Source: Verrucomicrobiota bacterium (lineage in GTDB: Bacteria; Verrucomicrobiota; Verrucomicrobiia; Limisphaerales; SIBE01). Taken from it: a stretch of 34,428 nucleotides of DNA. Positions 23,460-31,353 of the stretch are shown here, in pieces (position 1 is the first letter of the stretch; every line of letters starts with the position of its first letter). Below the pieces are notes generated by a model. That model was not told where the DNA came from and did no database searches. It saw only the letters and a program-made list of their open reading frames with translations. The stretch covers positions 1-34,428 of the forward strand of contig JACQWK010000626.1 in the NCBI GenBank assembly GCA_016209525.1. The letters run 5' to 3'. The position numbers and the translations under genes were made by a program.

Positions 23460-24263
23460 TCACAAGCCCGATCCGGAAGTTTCGGCAAAGGGGTCCCCAA
23501 AATCGCTGCTGCGCGCGGGTCGGAAATGATCGGTCAGGAAGGTGACGAGCGATTCGATTTGCAGATCATCCAGCGGACCGCCCGCGATTTTCGCAAACGC
23601 AGGCATGAGCGTTCCCGGTTTGCCATATCGCATCCAATTGTCCCAATAGTTCCGGTCGGTGGGCTTTTTCAACGTTTTGAGATCCGGCACCATGGTCGCC
23701 CGATGTTCGGCCTCGTGGCAAATCCCGCAGACCGCCTTGAACAAGGGCTCGCCGCTCTTGCCGGCGGACGGATGCGCATGGCAATTCGCGCAGTCATTTC
23801 TAAACACGGCTTGTCGATCGGCCTGAGCCAGCATGCGATTCAGTTCGCGGCCATCCGGTTGAGGGATGTTCACGTTCACCGTGAGCAAGCTCAGCCCGGC
23901 GGACGTATCCACAGACACGATCTTGCTCAACAGCCCGAATTTGCCACGGAGATCGACTTTGACTTCGATTTGGCCATGGGCGCCAGGCGGCAACCGCCAC
24001 GGCAGCGGCGGGACCTTCGCGATGGTGCATCCGCACGACGTGCGAACTGCGTTTACGACGACTTCGGCCGGGGAGATGTTGGTGACGCCAAAGGTGAAGA
24101 GAGCGTTGGTTTCGCCTTTCTGGGCGTCATACCGTTTGGACATGGCGTCCCAAACCACGGACTGCCCGGTCGTGGTTTGTCCAAGGCCCGTGGCAGGAGT
24201 CAGAAGCAGCAACATCAGGCTCGCCAGCAACGGTCGGCTGAATTCGCAGGATAACGTCTTCAT
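23460..24263 (-). CDS. DUF1573 domain fused to c-type cytochrome
   Basis: A 267-residue exported protein. The signal peptide (LLASLMLLLLTPATGLGQ) ends near residue 29. Residues about 35-135 are a DUF1573 (Ig-like) domain with the family's TSCGCT (75-80) and KVDLRGKFG. Residues about 145-250 are a cytochrome c region with two haem-binding CxxCH motifs, CANCH (158-162) and CGICH (179-183), only 21 residues apart, and one likely axial Met in TLMPAF (M220). A role in periplasmic electron transfer is likely; the partner is unknown. The start at 24263 was chosen because the signal peptide begins there; an in-frame ATG at 24338 would add 25 residues unlike a leader. Confidence 0.85.
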   Translation of the reverse strand: MKTLSCEFSRPLLASLMLLLLTPATGLGQTTTGQSVVWDAMSKRYDAQKGETNALFTFGVTNISPAEVVVNAVRTSCGCTIAKVPPLPWRLPPGAHGQIEVKVDLRGKFGLLSKIVSVDTSAGLSLLTVNVNIPQPDGRELNRMLAQADRQAVFRNDCANCHAHPSAGKSGEPLFKAVCGICHEAEHRATMVPDLKTLKKPTDRNYWDNWMRYGKPGTLMPAFAKIAGGPLDDLQIESLVTFLTDHFRPARSSDFGDPFAETSGSGL

Positions 24264-24345
24264 CAAGCAAGCACGCACTCTATAAGGAAGCACACTTCGG
24301 TTGGCCAGCAAAATTTGGTTTGTCCTGCTGGACATCAAAGACCAA

Positions 24346-24560
24346 CAACTCTAGCCCGGACTTTTGACACGTTTTTCGAGCCAATGCGGCTCCGAGGCCT
24401 TGTAGCGCAGACTTGAAGTCTGCTGTATCGCCGACTTGTAGTCGGCAAGGCGTCGAACGCTCCGGCGTGTTCGTAGAGGTCGATCCGGTGCAGGCTGCAA
24501 GCCTGCGATACGGCAGATTGAAAATCTGCGCCACGAGTTTGTGAAATTTCCGGGCTAGGC
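24346..24560. repeat. Four-hairpin interspersed repeat, copy 3 of 5, with CTAGCCCGGA outer arms
   Basis: It contains GCAGACTTGAAGTCTGC, GCCGACTTGTAGTCGGC, GCAGGCTGCAAGCCTGC and GCAGATTGAAAATCTGC in order (24401-24536). It is enclosed by CTAGCCCGGA...TTTTGACAC on the left and GTGAAATTTCCGGGCTAG on the right, which are inverted. This is the most complete copy and fills most of 24264-24709. Confidence 0.88.
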
Positions 24561-24635
24561 CCGGTGGGACTACGCCGATTGGCTCCGATGACTGGGAGTT
24601 TCGCTGCGTTTGCCTTTCCAATCAAGCTTCGGGCT

Positions 24636-24664
24636 TTGACTTTGTTCATTCAACCTGATACCAG
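24636..24664 (+). promoter_or_regulatory. Possible promoter of the small Cys-rich gene
   Basis: TTGACT (24636-24641), a 17-nt spacer and TACCAG (24659-24664). It would leave a leader of about 39 nt before the ATG at 24710. The -10 match is weak. Confidence 0.35.
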
Positions 24665-24709
24665 TTTGTCCGTCACCGAACAAAACCGGTGTCTGATCGA
24701 ACCTCTGTT

Positions 24710-24940
24710 ATGAAGAAACTGACTGTCTGTCTTATGTTGGCTGCCTTCGCAATGGTTTCCACCTTGCAGGCAGGAGAGAAGAACGCCAAGAGTCAAGCCG
24801 CGTGCAGCGACTCAGCCAAAGCGAGTTGCTCGGCCTCGGCCAAGACGGCGAGCTGCGGTGAGAAGACCGCCTGCTGCGCCAAGACTGCCGCCAAGGCGCG
24901 TCACGCCAAACGAGGAGCCACCCTTCTCGCACGGCTGTAA
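24710..24940 (+). CDS. Small secreted cysteine-rich protein
   Basis: A 76-residue protein. A signal peptide (MKKLTVCLMLAAFAMVSTLQ then AGEK) is followed by a short Lys/Ala/Ser mature part with six cysteines in about 30 residues: AACSDSAKASCSASAKTASC and TACCAK. The C-terminus is basic (KARHAKRGATLLARL). I do not recognise a named family; similar short Cys-rich exported proteins are frequent in PVC bacteria. Metal binding is a reasonable guess from cysteine density only. It is a stand-alone transcription unit: a candidate promoter upstream and a strong terminator 18 nt after the stop. The coding region is short, but the leader, terminator and composition support a real gene. Confidence 0.72.
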   Translation: MKKLTVCLMLAAFAMVSTLQAGEKNAKSQAACSDSAKASCSASAKTASCGEKTACCAKTAAKARHAKRGATLLARL

Positions 24941-24957
24941 CAATGGCGAAGCAGAGT

Positions 24958-24992
24958 ATCCCCGGTTCCTCGACCGAGCCGGGGATTTTTTT
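24958..24992 (+). terminator. Strong intrinsic terminator
   Basis: ATCCCCGG (24958-24965) pairs with CCGGGGAT (24979-24986), with an inner CTCG/CGAG stem, followed by a run of seven T (24986-24992). It ends the small Cys-rich gene. Confidence 0.9.
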
Positions 24993-24999
24993 CGCCCCA

Positions 25000-25165
25000 T
25001 TCTGATTTCAGTGAGCGACCACGTGGAGACTAATTGTGTGAAGGCTCTCATTGAAACACCCCTCACCCGTCCTACGGACACCCTCTCCCCATCGGATGGG
25101 GAGAGGGTTGGGGTGAGGGGCATGCGTCTCCCTTTGAAAGCGAATTGGAATGAGCCGTGCAGGTC
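25000..25165. repeat. CCCCTCACCC element, long form, inverted relative to 4870-5020
   Basis: The core CCCCTCACCCG...GGGTGAGGGG is at 25056-25119. The flank TTTGAAAGCGAATTGGAATG (25133-25152) is the exact inverse of that at 4869-4890, and the other flank (ATTAGT...TCGCTCA) matches 4985-5010 in reverse, so the repeated unit is about 165 bp. Confidence 0.8.
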
Positions 25166-25189
25166 CATTCGGGGGGGCAGAGTACGCCA

Positions 25190-25275
25190 ATGAACTGTAG
25201 CCGGCGACGTAAGGAGGCGGATTTCGGTCTTCATCACTATGCCCGCCTCGTTACCTCGGCGGCTTCGATAGCTCT
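25190..25275. repeat. Palindromic element C, second copy
   Basis: TGAACTGTAGCCGGCGACGT then AAGGAGGCGG on the left; GCCTCGTTACCTCGGCGGCT on the right. It has the same layout as 11352-11440, without the GGTTCA right terminus. Confidence 0.8.
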
Positions 25276-25377
25276 GCGTCTCCATGGGAAGAGGACCGGG
25301 GGGAAGGAAATGGAAAGGCGGCCACGCTGGAAAATCGCAACCTCCCCTGCCCACGCCAGTGCTCGTCGGTGCCGATC

Positions 25378-27138
25378 TCAATACTTTTCCCACGGCGCAC
25401 GGTTAAAACCTGGCGCCGCTTCACGGCCAAAGCTTAGAGGCGGATTGCCATTCTCGAAAGCGCCAATGTCCGGCGCTGCGCCCTGGAAGTCATCGTTGAA
25501 CCCGGGCAACCGTGCGCCTTTGTCAATCGCTGGATTGGAGGCTTCCACCACAGGGTCTGTAATCGCGAAATTCTTTCCACTGCGCGAATACTCGATCCTT
25601 CCCCATTTGATGGCGGGTACGGTCGGCGCCAAGAACCACTCCAATCGATCGGACGGCACGAACATCGACCGGACAAAACCGCCGGCGAGATAACCGCTCG
25701 TCAGGTCGTTCCGCAGGTCGTTGGGAGGGCCTTGGGTGGATGCAGAAGGATAGACACGGCCACGGACGCGAAAGATATTGTTACGGGAAACCGCGTTGCC
25801 GAGTCCGTGATCGCTGAAGACATTGAGCGCGCCGTTCGGCTGAAGCGTGGTGTTGTGGAAAATGTAGCGCCGTCCCTGATCGCCGGGGACCTGCTCGCCA
25901 TTCAAGGCCAGAAATCTTCTGGGGCCGGCGGTTTTGATGATCATCCCGCCGCTGGCGTCCTGGTGGGAAACGCGACTTGTCCCGAAAACATTTCGGAAGA
26001 TATAGAGCGGCCCCTTGGACGTGGAAGCCGTGGCCACGAAGACAAAGGTCTTGTCCAGGTAATTGCCCCAAATGCGCACGTTCATGTTCGCGCCTTCGCT
26101 TTCGATCGCGTCGTCCCAACAATTGGCGACGATGTTGCCGTAAATGTCGGAATCGCGGTTGGGGCTTCCCTCGAAGCTGAAGTTGCTCCCGCCGCCGATC
26201 CCATCGTTGTAGCCGTGGTCCTCGGTCGAGCGAATCGTGTTGTATCGAATGATGTTTCCCCCCGACGAGTTCACCAACGAAATCGCCTGCGGGCCGTCCG
26301 GGTGGCCCGATTCCCAATCGTTCGAGCCGCTGCGCGGGTGTTCAATCAGATTGCGCTGAATGACGAGTCCGCCGCTGCCCGTCTCGCCATAGACCGCGCT
26401 GTCGGAGCCGTGAAAAACGCCCCAGACGCGCGCGCCGCCAACGCGACCCCATTGCGCGATGTGGCAATCTTCGATGACGACGTTCTGGACGCCCTTGCGA
26501 ATGAGCACCGCGTGCTGCCCGGCGTTCTTCAACTCCAGCCCGCGAATGATCACGTAGTTTGCCGCCACCTCGATGCAGTTGTCGTGCAGATTGAAGACAT
26601 TGATTACGGTCTTGGAACCCGGCGCCGGCGTGACCAGGTGCCATGCCTCGGGCGTCCCGGACTCGACGATCCGCAACGGTTTGTCCAACTCGCCCGTCGG
26701 CAGATGCGTCGTCTTGGCAATCGGAAACCGCTCGCTGCGGGTCGTGGCGGTGAACGAAGCCTTCTTGCCGGAGGGGGCCGTCAACTCGATTTCATGCCTT
26801 GTGCCGGGCCGCAGTTGGACCAGGCTTCCGCGAAATTCGACGTCTCGTTCATCATACCAAAGTGGGTACCCCACGCGCCACGCGCCCTCGCCCTCCTGGC
26901 GGAAACGGACCTGCGCTTCGACCTTGCCGCTCTCGCTTGGTCGAAGCCCATCGTCACCTGGCTTCCAATAGAGGCCAATACATTCAAAAGTTGGAGCGAC
27001 GGTTTGCGCCTGCGCCGAACCAGGCCGGAGAGCGCTGACCGATGCCAAAAGGCAGCAGATGCAAACTCCGAGGCGGTTGATTTTTCTAGGTGGACACGAG
27101 TCGTCGATCCGCATTGAAATTATCAGAACTGCTTTCAT
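25378..27138 (-). CDS. Secreted right-handed parallel beta-helix protein (pectate-lyase-like fold)
   Basis: A 586-residue exported protein with a leader ending [10 protein letters not shown]. Residues about 45-150 look like an N-terminal beta-sandwich. From about 180 the chain has repeated short strands typical of pectin-lyase-like parallel beta helices: [83 protein letters not shown] and FRNVFG. It ends with [20 protein letters not shown]-type sequence that is common at the end of such secreted proteins. The fold is used by polysaccharide lyases and hydrolases and by adhesins; no catalytic set can be assigned. ATG 27138 is used; ATG 27114 is a possible shorter start. Its first 53 bases overlap the tail of a truncated S41-like frame. 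Confidence 0.82.
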   Translation of the reverse strand: MKAVLIISMRIDDSCPPRKINRLGVCICCLLASVSALRPGSAQAQTVAPTFECIGLYWKPGDDGLRPSESGKVEAQVRFRQEGEGAWRVGYPLWYDERDVEFRGSLVQLRPGTRHEIELTAPSGKKASFTATTRSERFPIAKTTHLPTGELDKPLRIVESGTPEAWHLVTPAPGSKTVINVFNLHDNCIEVAANYVIIRGLELKNAGQHAVLIRKGVQNVVIEDCHIAQWGRVGGARVWGVFHGSDSAVYGETGSGGLVIQRNLIEHPRSGSNDWESGHPDGPQAISLVNSSGGNIIRYNTIRSTEDHGYNDGIGGGSNFSFEGSPNRDSDIYGNIVANCWDDAIESEGANMNVRIWGNYLDKTFVFVATASTSKGPLYIFRNVFGTSRVSHQDASGGMIIKTAGPRRFLALNGEQVPGDQGRRYIFHNTTLQPNGALNVFSDHGLGNAVSRNNIFRVRGRVYPSASTQGPPNDLRNDLTSGYLAGGFVRSMFVPSDRLEWFLAPTVPAIKWGRIEYSRSGKNFAITDPVVEASNPAIDKGARLPGFNDDFQGAAPDIGAFENGNPPLSFGREAAPGFNRAPWEKY

Positions 27139-27643
27139 TCGTCATCGAGTTAGAACATTGCAGGTTACCAGCACGGCCGATCCCAAACGGGGGAACGAAA
27201 ATGGGCATGAGAAAACGGGCCTGGCCTGTCCTCTTGTACTCTGTCCCTGGATCCTGAGCAATCGTGGTCTGACCGGAAAGTTCTGTCGCCCCGGCGGGGC
27301 TGAAACGCGGGGCGGTCGGGTTTTCCCACGGCTCACGCCGTGGGCTACATTCTGGTCGCCCCTCCGGGGCTGGTTCTCGTTGAGTTGGCGCAGGCCGGGC
27401 CGGTCGTTCGTGCAACCTTGCGATGTCTTCCGCAAATTTCTTGGGCGGAAGGAGTCTCGAGAAGTCTTTCTGACGGGCCGGCAATTCCTTCCAGATCACA
27501 TCAAGGTCCGCTCGCCATTGTGCCTCGCGCGAAGCGTCGGAAGCCGTGCGCGAGGACGCCTCTTCCACTGCGCGCAGAGGGGCCCGCGAGACGAGAGTCA
27601 CGGCCGTGATGACAGAGAACCAGACGACGTATCGAGTCTGCAT
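27086..27643 (-). pseudogene. Truncated S41-peptidase-like N-terminal fragment running into a repeat
   Basis: The frame begins with a signal peptide (MQTRYVVWFSVITAVTLVSR). It continues with WRADLDVIWKELPARQKDFS and KKFAEDIARLHE, which resembles the N-terminal cap of S41 (C-terminal-processing-type) peptidases, where 'W..DLd.l...LP..Hk' is typical. From about residue 70 the sequence becomes GC-rich repeat translation (Pro/Arg-rich) and then non-coding-looking sequence, and no protease domain follows anywhere nearby. I read this as a gene cut off by a repeat insertion or deletion. Family assignment rests on about 50 residues and is tentative. It lies 2 bp downstream of the GH123-DUF4832 gene. 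Confidence 0.5.
27284..27385. repeat. GC-rich three-hairpin repeat
   Basis: CGCCCCGGCGGGGCTGAAAC, then CCCACGGC (27325-27332)/GCCGTGGG (27337-27344) with loop TCAC, then GCCCCTCCGGGGC. It forms the break point of the S41-like fragment. Confidence 0.7.
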
Positions 27644-27645
27644 AT

Positions 27646-30600
27646 TTACGGCTTAGTCAGTTCCAAATGACTCACCGCATACCAGCCGTCGGCATCGCGA
27701 CCGGCGATGGCCAAGCGAACGGCGGGAGCTTGTGTGGTCGGGTCCACGAGGCCGAGGGCCAGTTCGTAATCGCCAGGCTGAGTTCCGGCCGGGATTCGGA
27801 ACGTCGAATCGGTTTTTCGCTCGCCGGGCAGCCAGCCGAGAATGGTCGTATCCGTAACGAACAGCAGCGGCTTGGCGGTTGGGTCGCCGCGTTTCGTCAG
27901 GCGGATGGCCACGCGATAGTCGCGATGGGGAGGCGCGACGCCGAGGTTTTCCCATGTGACAGCCAGCGCAAGTTGATCGCCACTGCGGACGCTGGCGGCG
28001 TGCTCAAGGTCACGCACGACGAGACGGTAACCCAATCGCCGCAGGAACTTTTCGATGTCCGAGCGCGTGCCTTCCGGAACGGGAGCCGACTTGTTGTTCA
28101 CGTAACTTGCGTGACAGCGCAACGCGTAATCGAAGATGTGGGAGATATCCCAATTCTCTTGCTTCCACTTGCGCATGTCCCAGCAGCTTTCGAACGCGAC
28201 AGGCGCGATTCTCCAGGCTTCCTGCGCGCCGGTCTTCGCCAACTGCTGCATGTAAAAGTGGTCCATGTGATTCCAGGTTTTGGAGAAGCCGCCCATGTCG
28301 CCGAGGCAATCGGCCCGCCAGCCAAGCCCGTCTTTGATCGTCCGCTTCATGCCCTGTTCACTGCCGATGAGAATCACTTTGGCCGTCCTGGGAAAGGCGC
28401 GCCGCCATTCATCGATGATCGCATCAATGAGCGACGGCGACGGCAGCGGCACGGGCTTTCCGGTCTCCGCCGCAGTCGTGCCGCTCATGTGCCATTCGCC
28501 CCAGAGGCCGACCGAGCCGATGTCGAGCAAATCCATTTCGGGATGTCCGTCGTAACGGTTGCCCAATTCCCGGATCAGCCGAAAATGCTTTTCCTGAAAC
28601 AGCGGATCGGCAAAGTCGGGCACCCAATGGTTGCGGCCGCCGTATTTGAATTCGACGCCTTTGCAGCCTTGCTCCTTGAGCCACGCCGGCACGTCCATGT
28701 ACTGGCCGGAGCCGGTGCACATAATTCGGAAGGCGAGCTTTTGTCCGGCGCGACGCGCGTGGGCGAGCAATTCGTCGAACTTGGCGAAATCGATGGCGCC
28801 ATCGCGCGGCTCGATTTCGCGCCAGTAAAATCGGAAATAGGCGCTCGCACTCGGCAGACCTTGAAGGTTCTTGTCGTCGTCCGCGAAGTGATGGAACGTC
28901 TGCCAGCCCATGCCAGGGTTCGCGAACAAGTCGTCGATTTCACGGGGTTCAACTCGGATTTTCCTTGCCTCGGGCCGGACAGCCGACGCGGACACAATCA
29001 ACGCAGCCAGGCTGGCTCGCGCTTGCTGGCACGCCGCCGGATTCTTGTCCCAGGCAAAGAACGATTCGGCCACCGGACGCGCGATCTGGTCCGCTTCGGC
29101 GGTTCGGCCCAAGCGATCGAGCAAGGCCAGATACTCGTAATCTTCGATGGAATCGCGGAGCGCTTTCAGCCGAATCGTGGGAACGATTCCGTCGTAGCCG
29201 ACCGCGCGCGCCGGATAGACGAGCGAGCCCTCGCCGTTGAAGACAACTCCTTTCTTGCCCTGCTGTGGAGCGCCCCGTCCGGTGTAGAATGGCGCTTCCA
29301 ACCACGGGTCATCGACTTGCCGCCAATACGACATCCCGCCCCAGTAAAGCAGACCCTGCATGCGGTTGCGCCAGGCCATCCACGCCGGCACCCGGTAGTT
29401 GAGCAGCGGGTAATCGATGTGCCACCACGGCGTCGGCGGGCCCTGGCACAAAGCGGTGTAGGTCCAGACCATTTCGCCAAGCGCCTGCCGCGCCGCGGCG
29501 CTGTCCGGCCGGTGCAGGGAGAAAAGCGGACACCAGATATCGACGGCGCCGTAGAGATCGCCCCAGGCGCTGTCGGCGCCGCCTTTGCCGGGCTCAGTCC
29601 AAGTCTGTTCGACAACTAACACTTTTACCGCCGACTTCGCTTCGCGGACGGCGCGGCCCCATTTCTGAACGTAGCGGTAATCTTCCAACGTGTTCGGCTC
29701 GTCTTTGAGGTAGGTATAGAACATCAGATGGGTTCGCTGCAAAGACTGAGCCGCGTGATCGAAGGCCGCGAGCCACGCGTGCAACTTGGTTCGCTCAAGC
29801 TCCGGGTCTTTCACCGCGCTGGACGGATGAGGAATCTGGAATGCGTTCACGTGGTAGCGATCAAGATACGCCCGCAGAGCCTCGATCTGCGTCGGCGGGA
29901 TTTGAAATGAGCCGTCCGCCTGAGCCATGGGCCGCAGCGTCTCCGGTGGTGGCGTCGCATTGACGCGATGTTCAGTGAGCAGTTGGGCGCACTGAACTTC
30001 CACAGATGACCAATCCTTCGGCGCGGACTCTTTTCCGGCTTCCGTCCGTTGCCGATAGTAGCTCCGGAGTTGCTGCGCCGGAGAGCCGAACGAAGTCACC
30101 AGGGTGGAGACTCGCGGCAGAGTGAAATCCCAGACGGTCAGTGAAACTGGAATGTCCACAGCGCGCTCGGTTTCGGCGGTCACGCGAAAGCTGCCGCGAT
30201 ACTCGCCCGCGTTGGCTTCGGCTGGAACGCGTATGTCCACCCAGAATCCGTGCGTCTCGTTGGCGGGCAAATCAAAGGGAATAGCCGTCAATCGTGGCCC
30301 ATCGAGCTTCCGACCGCTCATCGGGTGTTCAAACGGAATCAACGGATCCGGGTACCAGTCCGGCTTGAACTCCGTGTTTCGGGAGGTGCCCGTGTCCAGG
30401 CGAAGTTGGTGTTGCCGGAACAGCCTGGCGTCGCCGGCGCGCAGCACCGCGCCGCCGGGACCGCGCAGGTCACCCGCCTCGACGCGCACGCTTTTGACCG
30501 AAGCATCGGACCTCAACAAGATTTGAAAGCTTTCCCATTCGTTGCGGGCCGCCGAAAGGTTTGCTTCTCGGCTAAGGCCCGGAGCGTCGCCGCGAAGCAC

Positions 30601-30732
30601 GTGTGTCGTTTGCGTTTCGGTCCAGATTTGCCAGGCGCCGTAAGATACGGAGAGGCAGTTTGCAGACGCAAACAGCCAGACCAGAAGAACGGTCGAGATC
30701 GAAGGATTTCGGTGGGGATTCAGAGTTTTCAT
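27646..30732 (-). CDS. Secreted GH123-like (DUF4091) - DUF4832 fusion glycosidase
   Basis: A 1028-residue exported protein with a signal sequence (STVLLVWLFASANCLSVSYG). Residues about 30-200 form a beta-sandwich (LSAARNEWESFQILL) typical of GH123/DUF4091 proteins. The catalytic region has FYTYLKDEPNTLEDY, where adjacent D344-E345 match the Asp-Glu pair of GH123 N-acetylgalactosaminidases, and ends with RLKALRDSIEDYEYLALLDR. A second module starts at N605 (NPGMGWQTFHHF) with YFRFYWREIEPRDG, DIGSVGLWGEWHMSG and FESCWDMRKW, the DUF4832 (TIM-barrel-like) pattern. It closes with a beta-domain (about 900-1028). It likely acts on extracellular glycans; substrate specificity is inferred only for the first half. 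The stop lies 2 bp from the start of the S41-like fragment. Confidence 0.85.
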   Translation of the reverse strand: MKTLNPHRNPSISTVLLVWLFASANCLSVSYGAWQIWTETQTTHVLRGDAPGLSREANLSAARNEWESFQILLRSDASVKSVRVEAGDLRGPGGAVLRAGDARLFRQHQLRLDTGTSRNTEFKPDWYPDPLIPFEHPMSGRKLDGPRLTAIPFDLPANETHGFWVDIRVPAEANAGEYRGSFRVTAETERAVDIPVSLTVWDFTLPRVSTLVTSFGSPAQQLRSYYRQRTEAGKESAPKDWSSVEVQCAQLLTEHRVNATPPPETLRPMAQADGSFQIPPTQIEALRAYLDRYHVNAFQIPHPSSAVKDPELERTKLHAWLAAFDHAAQSLQRTHLMFYTYLKDEPNTLEDYRYVQKWGRAVREAKSAVKVLVVEQTWTEPGKGGADSAWGDLYGAVDIWCPLFSLHRPDSAAARQALGEMVWTYTALCQGPPTPWWHIDYPLLNYRVPAWMAWRNRMQGLLYWGGMSYWRQVDDPWLEAPFYTGRGAPQQGKKGVVFNGEGSLVYPARAVGYDGIVPTIRLKALRDSIEDYEYLALLDRLGRTAEADQIARPVAESFFAWDKNPAACQQARASLAALIVSASAVRPEARKIRVEPREIDDLFANPGMGWQTFHHFADDDKNLQGLPSASAYFRFYWREIEPRDGAIDFAKFDELLAHARRAGQKLAFRIMCTGSGQYMDVPAWLKEQGCKGVEFKYGGRNHWVPDFADPLFQEKHFRLIRELGNRYDGHPEMDLLDIGSVGLWGEWHMSGTTAAETGKPVPLPSPSLIDAIIDEWRRAFPRTAKVILIGSEQGMKRTIKDGLGWRADCLGDMGGFSKTWNHMDHFYMQQLAKTGAQEAWRIAPVAFESCWDMRKWKQENWDISHIFDYALRCHASYVNNKSAPVPEGTRSDIEKFLRRLGYRLVVRDLEHAASVRSGDQLALAVTWENLGVAPPHRDYRVAIRLTKRGDPTAKPLLFVTDTTILGWLPGERKTDSTFRIPAGTQPGDYELALGLVDPTTQAPAVRLAIAGRDADGWYAVSHLELTKP

Positions 30733-30985
30733 GTGTGGTTCGCTAATCTCGGGCTCTCTTCATTCTTATTTGTCTGGCCGTGGAGATTACGGGTGAGGGG
30801 CCGCAGTTCAATTCTCAGATCAAACGTGTGCAACGATTCATCCTGGCCAATGAAGCCGGACAGGGAATTGACGGATGTCAAAGCGGACCGACGAAGTGGC
30901 TATCGCCGCATCTTCCGAGAACTTGCTTGAAAAGTGCCTATCTCCGATGGAGCAGGCTCCCAGCCCGGTACGTGCTCAAGGTGCG

Positions 30986-31315
30986 GTGTCTCGTAGCGCA
31001 GACTTGCAGTCAATCAGTATCGCCTGGAATCGTCGCAAGCTGCGACGATTTCTGGCGCGCGACCTTCCAGGCCGCAGCGGCCGCACACGGAAGGCGAGGC
31101 TCGGAGATTTTCAGGCGCCTCGGTCTTTTGGAGCCGCTGCGGCCTGGAAGGCCGCGCGCGGTCTTGGTTGCGGCCTCGCCGCGCTGCGCCGTATCGCCGA
31201 CTTGAAGTCGGCAGGGCGTCGAAAGTTCCGGCACGCGTGTTCCGTTCGCCGCCGCCGCAGAATCCAATTCTGCGATACGGCAGATTGAAAATCTGCGCTA
31301 CGCTAAACAGACACC
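30986..31315. repeat. Four-hairpin interspersed repeat, copy 4 of 5, split by a nested insertion
   Basis: The left part (GTAGCGCAGACTTGCAGTC, about 30993-31012) and the right part (CCGTATCGCCGACTTGAAGT at about 31189, ending CTGCGCTACGCTAAACAGAC at 31311) are separated by about 175 bp of unrelated palindromic sequence. The adjoining stretch 30733-30985 shows nothing I can support. Confidence 0.85.
31028..31159. repeat. Nested foldback element within copy 4
   Basis: AATCGTCGCA (31028-31037)/TGCGACGATT (31041-31050) is a perfect 10-bp hairpin. A 27-bp arm at 31055-31081 is complementary to 31133-31159 at 26 of 27 positions (core CCTTCCAGGCCGCAGCGGC). Confidence 0.85.
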
Positions 31316-31353
31316 CCCCCAGAACGCAATTCTCAGACAGGCTCCAACAACTT

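Noticed and set aside
27667-29619. 650-codon open frame on the plus strand opposite the GH123-DUF4832 gene
   Set aside because: It is a shadow of high-GC codon usage on the other strand: no domain, no plausible start signals, and composition rich in Arg, His and Gln. The opposite strand encodes recognised domains.
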